A stretch of DNA of 20,134 nucleotides from Strigomonas culicis (Eukaryota; Euglenozoa; Kinetoplastea; Trypanosomatida; Trypanosomatidae): contig AUXH01000359.1 in assembly GCA_000482145.1 (NCBI GenBank), forward strand, positions 1 to 20,134, given 5' to 3'. This document shows positions 7,478 to 14,635 of the stretch, piece after piece (positions within the stretch are counted from its first letter, which is position 1; each line of letters opens with the position of its first letter). The position numbers were made by a program, and so were the translations under genes. Under the pieces are notes generated by a model. It did no database searches, was not told the DNA's origin, and was given only the letters and a program-made list of their open reading frames with translations.

Positions 7478-9397
7478 TTACCAAACGGAGCGCGTGTCGT
7501 CGTCCCCCCCCCCCCTCTCACACCTACACGCCTGTCTCGGCTCTGGCCGCAGGCTCTCCAGCACACTGCGTTCGAACAACGACACGAACGGGTGGTGCTG
7601 CGTGTTCCACCCCACCTTGACAGGCGCCGCGTGGGTGCCGCTCTTCGCCCCCGCGCTGCCGTCGCCCTCGCTCGCAGCGGTGCTGCTGCGCAGGATGTAG
7701 TTGTACATGGAGCACTCCTCCAACGCGCGCTGGTACGGCTGGCAGGACAGCACGACGACGCGACGCTGGCCCTCGCCGCCCTCGCCGCGGCCGGCCGCCG
7801 CCGGCCGCAGCGGGTCCGGCTGTGCGAGCGCGAGCTGCAGGCACCAGGAGGCCTGGCTGGGCAGCACCTCCAAGTCCGTCACGTGCTGCTGCCGCCGGCT
7901 CGTCTCCTTCGTGATGTACCGCTGCAACACCTGCACCGCGCGACCGAAGAGGCCGTCGTGGCGCAGCAGCTCCGCCTCGAGCTGCTGCGGCGCGTCCTCA
8001 TCGCCGCCGCCCTCCCGCCCCAGCTGCGCGCAGCGGTCCAGCACCTGCCGCACGGCGGGCGCCGCCGCCTCGAGGCCGTCCGGCGCGGCGCTGCTGGTCG
8101 GGCCGGCGAGCGCGGCGACCAGCTGGGCGGCCGAGGCCATGAGCCGCACCTCGCCGCGCCGCTGCACCGCGCCGCGGAGCACCGCGCCGCCCTGCTCCAG
8201 AAACACGGTCACCTCGCAGCCCACCGTCGGTAGGTACAGCCACGGCCGCACACAGAGGTGGACGACCTCCTCCCCCTCCCCCTCCGCCTCCGCGCGGTGG
8301 CGCTGGGCGGCGCTGCGGCGGCCCGCGGCCTCCTCCACGTGCTGCGCGAGGGCGCGCCGCACCTTGGCGCTCGCGCGCAGCGCCGCCAGCCCCGCCGCGA
8401 CGCTCGTGAAGCGGTTGAGCTGGTTCAGGTAATAGAGCAGCTTCTGCAGCAGCAGGTCGCGCTCGAGCGGCGTCGGCGCGCCGTTGGCCGGCAGCGGGCA
8501 CAGCGCGCGCAGCCGCGCGAGGCCGGCGGGGTCCTGCAGCGCCCAGTCCCACGGCGCGCCGCCGGGGCAGCTCAGGCGCAGGAAGCGCGGCGCGCCGGCC
8601 GCCAGCCCGCCGGCCGCGCAGGCAGCCTCCACGCGCCCCACGAGGTCCGCGGGAGGGGCGGCAGCGGGGGCCTGCAGCCACGCCAGCTCCTCCGCCGTGA
8701 GCGCCACGTTCACCTCCGGCACGAGGTGCAGCGCGCCGTGGGGCGGCACGAGCGCCGCGATGCTCTGCGGCAGGGAGCGCTCCAGCGCCGTCACCGTGGC
8801 GCGCTCGGTGGGACTCAGCTGCGCGAACGCCATCCGGTGCTGCAGCGCGTCCGTGCGGGGACGCTTGCGCACCGTGCGCTGGTGCTCCTTGAGGTGCACC
8901 TTGTAGCAGCTCATGCCGTAGTAGCAGTCCTCGCCGTCCTTTGTGTGCGGGCACCACAGCGGCACCGCCAGGCCGCGGTACGCGAGCTCGAGGCCGCGCG
9001 TCGTCGCGAGGGCCTCCTTCGCCACTGTCTCCCCCTCCACCGTGATGTGCGGCTGGTAGACCGCCTCCAGCGGCGGCGGGCGCTCCTTCTCGATGATGCG
9101 CAGGCGCAGCGGCGCCGCCGCGGGGGTCTCCAGCGCCATCTCCGCGCGGCAGGCGTCGAGGGCCTCCTCCTCAGACGCGTAGAGCGCGAGCCCGTAGCCG
9201 CGCGTTTCGAGGTGCATCGCCAGCATCACGCCCGAGCTGTGGTCAGCCAGGAAGCGCCGCAGACGCTCGTAGCGCGGATCGCGACTCGCCTTGCTGTTCG
9301 CTGCGCTGTTGGTGTTGTTGTTGTTGTTGTTTCGACTGTCCTCCAGCGGCGCCAGCAAGACATCCGGTATGTTGGTGATGAACACAAAAGTGCGCAT
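7478..9397 (-). CDS. RRM-like plus CCCH zinc-finger protein with degenerate D123/CDC123-like region
   Basis: A probable RNA-binding cytosolic protein of 639 residues; its exact function is unknown. Residues 2-103 have an RRM-like beta-alpha layout: 'TFVFITNI' (RNP2 position), an Asn-rich loop with six consecutive Asn (23-28), and 'RGYGLALY' (66-73, RNP1 position). A clear CCCH finger follows, C149-x8-C158-x5-C164-x3-H168. Residues about 215-575 seem to follow the D123 fold in order: 'RFLRLSCPGGAPWDWAL' for FPKLNWSAPRDAxW, 'HLCVRPWLYLPTVGCEVTVF' for the EFRCF strand pair, then 'AVQRRGEV' for ISQRD, and 'VVVLSCQPY' for VWLIDFNPF. In each, the ATP-binding Lys and Asp/Asn appear replaced. CDC123 assembles eIF2, so a translation-linked role is conceivable. 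A TAA directly precedes the ATG in frame, fixing the start; the stop is TAA. RRM and D123 calls are by eye; CCCH is secure. Confidence 0.6.
   Translation of the reverse strand: MRTFVFITNIPDVLLAPLEDSRNNNNNNTNSAANSKASRDPRYERLRRFLADHSSGVMLAMHLETRGYGLALYASEEEALDACRAEMALETPAAAPLRLRIIEKERPPPLEAVYQPHITVEGETVAKEALATTRGLELAYRGLAVPLWCPHTKDGEDCYYGMSCYKVHLKEHQRTVRKRPRTDALQHRMAFAQLSPTERATVTALERSLPQSIAALVPPHGALHLVPEVNVALTAEELAWLQAPAAAPPADLVGRVEAACAAGGLAAGAPRFLRLSCPGGAPWDWALQDPAGLARLRALCPLPANGAPTPLERDLLLQKLLYYLNQLNRFTSVAAGLAALRASAKVRRALAQHVEEAAGRRSAAQRHRAEAEGEGEEVVHLCVRPWLYLPTVGCEVTVFLEQGGAVLRGAVQRRGEVRLMASAAQLVAALAGPTSSAAPDGLEAAAPAVRQVLDRCAQLGREGGGDEDAPQQLEAELLRHDGLFGRAVQVLQRYITKETSRRQQHVTDLEVLPSQASWCLQLALAQPDPLRPAAAGRGEGGEGQRRVVVLSCQPYQRALEECSMYNYILRSSTAASEGDGSAGAKSGTHAAPVKVGWNTQHHPFVSLFERSVLESLRPEPRQACRCERGGGDDDTRSVW
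7504..7515. repeat. 12-base C homopolymer near the 3' end of the RRM/CCCH gene
   Basis: Twelve consecutive C on the plus strand (G in sense) encode the Gly run just before the final DDDTRSVW residues. The run is prone to length errors, so the last residues and stop of this gene are less certain than the rest. Confidence 0.9.
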
Positions 9398-9703
9398 TTA
9401 TTCTAATGTATATAAATATATATATATTTATGAATGGAGTTTCTACAAACCTTCAAGAGAAAGACGAAGAAAATAAGGAAATGAAAGAGAGCTGTCAAGA
9501 TGGTCTACACTGCAGTATAACATAGTTGCGAACACTGTGTTTTATTATTATTATTATTTATTCTTCTACGTGCCACGCACGAGTTCCATTTTCTGCGTTT
9601 CAGGACGCTTCGGTGTGAGGTGGGCCATCAGCGCAACCCCACCATCGTCCCCACGTCGATGTGGTCACTACTGTACACACGAAAAAAGGAGGAGCGAACC
9701 GGC
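9398..9703 (-). promoter_or_regulatory. Spacer PPR gene / RRM-CCCH gene, with splice signal and AT repeats
   Basis: A 306 bp AT-rich spacer. In sense, the pyrimidine-rich tract at about 9485-9453 (TTTCCTTATTTTCTTCGTC) is followed by AG at 9452-9451 and 9444-9443. The resulting 5' UTR of about 45-53 bases contains a TA-repeat (plus-strand 9409-9430). Toward the PPR gene there is an ATT-type trinucleotide run (plus-strand about 9541-9560) in its 3' UTR. No gene was seen. Confidence 0.55.
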
Positions 9704-12700
9704 TCACGCGGCCTTCTCCTCCGTCGTGGCAGCCTCCAGCAGCAGCGGCGGCCGCGCCTCCGCCGCCGTCTCCACCGGGTCCACCGGCGAGACGACGTAG
9801 TCGTAGGAGGGCTCCGCGCCGCCGCCGGCGTAGCGGCCGAGGAAGGACGGTCCCTCGCAGCCCCAGTGCCGGTGCACGGCCGCCACGTGCTCCAGCACGA
9901 CGCCGGAGATCTGATAGACGTCCTCCAGCGCCGACGCGATCGCGCCGACCATGCGCGCGGTGTGGCGGTACGCCTCGGAGGCGCCGTCGCTCGCGACGAT
10001 GGCGAGCTCCAGCGACGCGTCGAGCGGCCGCACGCCGCGCGCCATGCTGTGGTAGAAGTACGTCACCGCCTCGTCGTAGTGGTGCAGCTGCGTGAAGGTG
10101 CGCAGCACCGCGTGCGCGAGCGCCGGGTCCTGTGTGCGGCGGAAGCGATGCGCCGCCTCCAGCGCGCGCGACCACGCGCCGCAGTGCAGCGCCGTGCTGA
10201 TCGCGAGCTCCACCACGCGCGGCGGTGGGGCCGCCTGCGTCAGCACCGTCTGCCGCAGCACCCGGAAGGCCATCGCCCACTGCTGCCCCGCCGCGCACGC
10301 CTCCAGCGCGACGGCGGTCGCCACCACGTCCGGCCGCATGTGCTGCGCGACGTCCGCGAAGTAGCGCAGCGTCACGTCCCACGACGCGCCGCCGCGGTGC
10401 AGCGTGCTGAGCATGGTGGACGCCGCGGCGTAGGGCAGACTGCCCTCCTGCAACGCGTGGGTGTACAGCGCGGTCGCGCTCTCCCACTCGCCGTGGCGGT
10501 GCAGCACCTCCAGTGCGGCGGCCACCGCGTCGCGGTCCGCCCGCACGCTCACCGCGACGGCGCGCTGCGCCTTGTGCTGCCGGCGCGCCGCCGCGATGAG
10601 CGGCAGCACCTCCGGCGGGAGCGGCGCCGCGCCGGCAGCACAAGGCAGCGCGTCGGCGGGGGCGAGACGCAGCTGCGCGCGCATAAAGTCCGCCCCCCAG
10701 CGCGCCTCCAGCGCGCGCAGGTGCGCGGTGGGCACAGGCAGCACGCGCGGCGGGAACCACTGCAGCGCGAAGCGCCACAGCCGCGGCGTGTGCAGCAGCG
10801 CGTAGCGCACCGTGTGCGCGACAGCGGCCAGCTCGGGCGGCACGCAGCGGCCGGCCAGCGGCGCGGGGCCGTCGCGGCCGGCGGTCGCCGTCGGCAGGCC
10901 CTCCGCCATGCGCACAACGTCGTCGGCCGCCGCCGTGGGGGGCAGCGGCAGCGGCCCGTCCACCGGCGGCGGCGGCTGCTGGTCGTGCACGAAGTGGATG
11001 AAGGCCGCGCTGGCGGCCTCCCAGTGGCCGCGCCGCGCCTCGCGCGTGAGCACCGCGACTGCCCGCGCGAGCGCGGTGCGCTCGAGCAGCCCGCGGCTGA
11101 GCAGCGACGCGTACGACTGCGCGCGGCGGCTTGCCCGCAGCAGCTGCGGCCGCTCGTGCCGCACGAGCTCGTGGAAGTGCAGCCCCGCCAGCCACATGCC
11201 GCGCTGCAGCGCCGCTTCCAGCACCTCCTCCGCGAGCCGCGCCCCGCCGCCGGCGCCGGCCGGCGCGCGCTGCACCGCCACGCGCACCAGCGACCGCAGC
11301 TGGTCCTCCCCCATGTCCTGCCACACGTCGCTCTCGATCAGCAGCCGCACGACGTAGGGCGCGCCGGCCGTCTTGACGCGCTCCGGCGCGGCCGCGTACG
11401 CCTGCAGCGCGCGCCGCCACTGCGGCTCCGTCAGCAGCTGGAGGAGCTGGTGGTCCGTCGCGAGCGCGGTCGTGCGGGCGTCCGCGCGCGGCAGGTCGCC
11501 GCCCGCCAGGCCGCGCCAGAAGTGCAGGCCGGTGCCGCGGTGCGCCGCGATGGCGCGCCGCCCGCGTGGGTCCTGCACGGCGCGCCGCAGCAGCTGCAGC
11601 TGGCTGCTCGAGCCGAGCGGCGTGCAGGGCAGCAGCCGCAGGCTGTGCGCCCAGGTGAGGTGGCGGCCGGCGTGTCCCAGCACAAGGGCGGCGACCGTGT
11701 ACGGCGACAGGTGCGGCGCCAGCTCCAGCAGTGGCGGCACGAGGGGCTCGCCCTCGACCGCCATGGTGCGCACGAGCGCCGCGGCCAGCTCCTCGCGCTG
11801 CGGCGCCGTCGTCGCCACCATCGTCGGCGTCGCGGTCATGGCGGTGAGCGCGGCCTCCCAGAAGGTGCCCACCGCGCGCACGTAGCCGGCGCCGCGCAGC
11901 ACGCGCAGCAGCTCCGTGGACAGCAGTGTCAGCATGCCGGTGCTGCTCTGCTGGTGGCGCGCCGCGGCGCGCACCGGCCGCGCCGACGCACGCCGCACGG
12001 CGCCGTACGCCACGCAGAGCGACTGGAGGTGCGCGCGGCCCAGCGGCGCGGCGGCGCGCCTGGCGGGCACGAGCAGCGGGGGCAGCGCGCCGCCGAGCCG
12101 CTCGACGGCTTCCTCTCCCGCCTGCGCGGCGTCCTCCGACGGCGGCGGGGCCGCCCCCTCCGCCTCCGTCGCGTGCAGCCACTGCCGCCGCAGCCGCAGG
12201 GCCGCGCGCTGCTCCGCCAGCTGCTGCCGCGTCAGCGTCAGCACCACGTAGAGGTCCTCCACCGCGAGCGCGTCCGCGAGACGGCTGCGGACGACGACCT
12301 GGAAGTCGAGGAGGCACAGGGCGATGCGGACGTGCCGGGGGAAGCCGCTGCTGTGGCGCCACACGCGCGCGGGGGACAGCACCCAGCTCGCGTCGATCTC
12401 TTTATGACCCGCCGCGCCGTGCACCTGCAGCAGGTGGCGGAAGGCCGTCGCGAACTCGGCCGCCGTGACCATGCGGTTCGGCACGGCGCCGCGCAGCAGC
12501 ACCTCCGCCAGCAGCGGCGCCGTCGCCGCCGTCGGCGCTGGCGGCGGCCGCTCGCGCGTCGCGCGGATGTCGTTCGCCTTGGCCAGCAGCAGCAGGAAGG
12601 CCTCCGTCGAGCGCGCGCCCGGCGCGGGGGCGGCGTCGGGCGCGCCGGCCCGCACCCCCCAGAGCGCCTCGACCAGCTGCCACTGCCCGTGCTGGGTCAG

Positions 12701-14329
12701 GACGTAGCCGAGGGTGAGCAGCAGGTCGTGGGTGAGGTGGGGCTGCACCTCCAGCAGCAGGCGCCGCAGCGCCGCGGGGGTCAGCGTCGCGGCGTCGCGG
12801 TCGGCGACGTGCGCGACCGCGCTACGCGCCAGGCCGCGGTAGAAGCGGCGGAGCGTGTCGGCGCCGGCGGTCGGGCGCGCTGCACCAGCGCCCGCGCGCG
12901 ACAGGGACGCGATGAGGTCGTTCATCAGACAGGCCTGCAGCAGCAGCTGCACCGCTCGCGGCCAGTTCTCTTTCTGACTGCACAGCAGGTGGAAGAGCAT
13001 CGGTTCGGGGAAGCCATGCAGTGCCGGCAGCGATGGCGCGGCGGTCGTCGCTGGGTACGGCCCGCACGGGCTCCGCTCGCCGGTGCGGACGGCGAGCTCC
13101 TTGTGCCAGACGTGCACCAGCCGCGTGAGGGTGTAGAAAACCGCATTGACGACGTCCGACACCATGTGCTCCAGCACCGGTGTGTTGGGGTCGTCGCTCT
13201 CGCTCGCGGTGCGGCGCTGCGGCTGCCGCGCCTCGGAGCCGTCCCCCGCGGGGGGCAGGTGCGAGAAGGCGCCGCTCACCTCTCCGCTCCACAGCACCAT
13301 CGTGTCCTCCACAACGAGGGCGACGAAGCGCTCCGTGAGGTTTTGCAGCTGCACGGCCAGCGCCACGAGGTCGTACAGGTGGGACGGGTGGGCGGGAGCG
13401 GCCATGGGCGCGGCGCCGTCGTCCACGCTGTCCGCGGGGTGGGCCAGGGCGTGCGGGGCGGGCTCCATCAGATGGTGAGACTCCGCGGCCACGTAGCTGT
13501 CGAAGAGACGCACCGCCCTCGCGAACGGTGACGCGCACGGTGGGGATGCCGCGCCCGCGGCGCCGCCCGGCGGGGAGTGGCCCCCCAGTAGCTGCGCCTC
13601 GCGCCGCGCGAGCGCGCCGTCGAGGCACCCGCTGAAGGCGAGCAGCTGCGCCCTGCACCACCGCAGCAACTGCACCGTCTCCCCCACTGTCAGCTGCGCC
13701 GCACCGGCGGGCTGCCCCCCGTGCGGCGCTCCAGCTGCCGCGCTCGCCTCGCCGTCCTCGCCCTCGCTCCACCACAGCGCGTCCACGTCACCGCTGTCCG
13801 TGCCGCCCGGCGGCGGCGGCCGCCGGTAAAAGCGCACCGCGGCCTCGGCGGTGGCGATCGCATGCGCGGCGCGCCGCGACTGCAGCTGCAGTGCCGGGAC
13901 GGGGTGTAGCGGCTCCGTGTCGGGGCCGGGGGCCGGCGCGTCCAGCCCCGCGGCGAGGCGGATCGCCAGCCGCCGCTGCACCTCCTCCAACGCCGTCTGC
14001 TGCGGCCGCCGCCGTTCCCCGCCGCCGTCGCTGTGGTGCGACAGGGAGGGGCCTGGTGCGCCGGCAGACGTTGGCGTCGCGGGGGTCTGCGGTCGTCCCT
14101 CGCACTCGCCGAAGTAGCGGAGGTCGGCCTCCAGGTCGCGCTGATGGTACCAACTCGCCCGCTGCAGGTACACGGCCGCGCGCCGGTGGGCTTCCTCACT
14201 CGGGTCTTCTGACAGAGATGGCGACAGGGCGTGCGGGCGGTGGAGACGACGGTCCGCCAGGTCGCGAAACGAAAAGAAAAGAGACGGCGATGCTGTCGAG
14301 CGGCATAACAGCCGCATGGAGGGGTGCAT
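9704..14329 (-). CDS. Large pentatricopeptide-repeat-like mitochondrial protein
   Basis: Probably an organellar RNA-binding or mitoribosome-associated protein; the target is unknown. It has 1541 residues. The N-terminus (MHPSMRLLCRSTASPSLFFS) is basic, Ser-rich and lacks acids until residue 23, as in mitochondrial presequences; Met5 is an alternative start. Residues about 50-250 hold low-complexity linkers. The rest is alpha-helical with ~35-residue helix-turn-helix repeats. They are clearest at about 1250-1450: 'HGEWESATALYTHAL', 'RGGASWDVTLRYFADV', 'GQQWAMAFRVLRQ', 'CGAWSRALEAAHRF' and 'LHHYDEAVTYFYHSMARGV'. These show the PPR pattern of aromatic/hydrophobic residues and a proline after the second helix ('MRPDVV', 'VRPLDA'). 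Kinetoplastids have many PPR proteins, mostly mitochondrial. Repeat number cannot be set by eye because many units are degenerate. Start ATG at 14329, stop TGA. General alpha-solenoid protein is the alternative. Confidence 0.65.
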   Translation of the reverse strand: MHPSMRLLCRSTASPSLFFSFRDLADRRLHRPHALSPSLSEDPSEEAHRRAAVYLQRASWYHQRDLEADLRYFGECEGRPQTPATPTSAGAPGPSLSHHSDGGGERRRPQQTALEEVQRRLAIRLAAGLDAPAPGPDTEPLHPVPALQLQSRRAAHAIATAEAAVRFYRRPPPPGGTDSGDVDALWWSEGEDGEASAAAGAPHGGQPAGAAQLTVGETVQLLRWCRAQLLAFSGCLDGALARREAQLLGGHSPPGGAAGAASPPCASPFARAVRLFDSYVAAESHHLMEPAPHALAHPADSVDDGAAPMAAPAHPSHLYDLVALAVQLQNLTERFVALVVEDTMVLWSGEVSGAFSHLPPAGDGSEARQPQRRTASESDDPNTPVLEHMVSDVVNAVFYTLTRLVHVWHKELAVRTGERSPCGPYPATTAAPSLPALHGFPEPMLFHLLCSQKENWPRAVQLLLQACLMNDLIASLSRAGAGAARPTAGADTLRRFYRGLARSAVAHVADRDAATLTPAALRRLLLEVQPHLTHDLLLTLGYVLTQHGQWQLVEALWGVRAGAPDAAPAPGARSTEAFLLLLAKANDIRATRERPPPAPTAATAPLLAEVLLRGAVPNRMVTAAEFATAFRHLLQVHGAAGHKEIDASWVLSPARVWRHSSGFPRHVRIALCLLDFQVVVRSRLADALAVEDLYVVLTLTRQQLAEQRAALRLRRQWLHATEAEGAAPPPSEDAAQAGEEAVERLGGALPPLLVPARRAAAPLGRAHLQSLCVAYGAVRRASARPVRAAARHQQSSTGMLTLLSTELLRVLRGAGYVRAVGTFWEAALTAMTATPTMVATTAPQREELAAALVRTMAVEGEPLVPPLLELAPHLSPYTVAALVLGHAGRHLTWAHSLRLLPCTPLGSSSQLQLLRRAVQDPRGRRAIAAHRGTGLHFWRGLAGGDLPRADARTTALATDHQLLQLLTEPQWRRALQAYAAAPERVKTAGAPYVVRLLIESDVWQDMGEDQLRSLVRVAVQRAPAGAGGGARLAEEVLEAALQRGMWLAGLHFHELVRHERPQLLRASRRAQSYASLLSRGLLERTALARAVAVLTREARRGHWEAASAAFIHFVHDQQPPPPVDGPLPLPPTAAADDVVRMAEGLPTATAGRDGPAPLAGRCVPPELAAVAHTVRYALLHTPRLWRFALQWFPPRVLPVPTAHLRALEARWGADFMRAQLRLAPADALPCAAGAAPLPPEVLPLIAAARRQHKAQRAVAVSVRADRDAVAAALEVLHRHGEWESATALYTHALQEGSLPYAAASTMLSTLHRGGASWDVTLRYFADVAQHMRPDVVATAVALEACAAGQQWAMAFRVLRQTVLTQAAPPPRVVELAISTALHCGAWSRALEAAHRFRRTQDPALAHAVLRTFTQLHHYDEAVTYFYHSMARGVRPLDASLELAIVASDGASEAYRHTARMVGAIASALEDVYQISGVVLEHVAAVHRHWGCEGPSFLGRYAGGGAEPSYDYVVSPVDPVETAAEARPPLLLEAATTEEKAA

Positions 14330-14635
14330 ATCTAGCCAGTGTGTGTTTACTGAAGATAAGAGATCAAAACAATCTGTTGAAAAGAAGAAAGAAAAAGAAA
14401 CAGATCTGACTTCTAACGTCGAAGAGAGTAAGAAAGAAAGAAAAAAGTGAGAAAGAAGGGACAGAAAGACTCACACTCTTGGTAGCGAGCGTTTTACTTC
14501 ACCCGCATTAGTACTATTCACTCTGCAAAAGAAACGTGTAAAAAAAAAAAGCCGCTGCACATGTACACAGACAACTGAAAGCAAAAAATATATATATAGA
14601 CACACGCAGACCGCGCGCGCGTGCGCGTGTAGCGA
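14330..14635 (-). promoter_or_regulatory. Spacer MIOS-like gene / PPR gene, with splice signal
   Basis: A 306 bp spacer. In sense, a long pyrimidine tract covers about 14462-14380, and the next AG sites include CTTATCTTCAG at 14351-14350 and GGCTAG at 14333-14332, just before the PPR-gene ATG. The part next to the MIOS-like stop carries a TA run (14587-14598) and an alternating CG/TG run (14612-14630). No gene was seen. Confidence 0.5.
14612..14630. repeat. Alternating purine-pyrimidine run (CG/TG)
   Basis: Nineteen bases of strictly alternating C/T and G, six bases past the MIOS-like stop codon in that gene's 3' UTR. Such sequence can adopt left-handed DNA under supercoiling; no function is shown here. 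Confidence 0.7.

Noticed and set aside
9620..13531. Plus-strand open frame of about 1300 codons opposite the PPR gene
   Set aside because: It is antisense to a gene with coherent repeats, its product is Arg/Ala/Gly/His-rich without domains, and such frames are expected opposite GC-rich codons.
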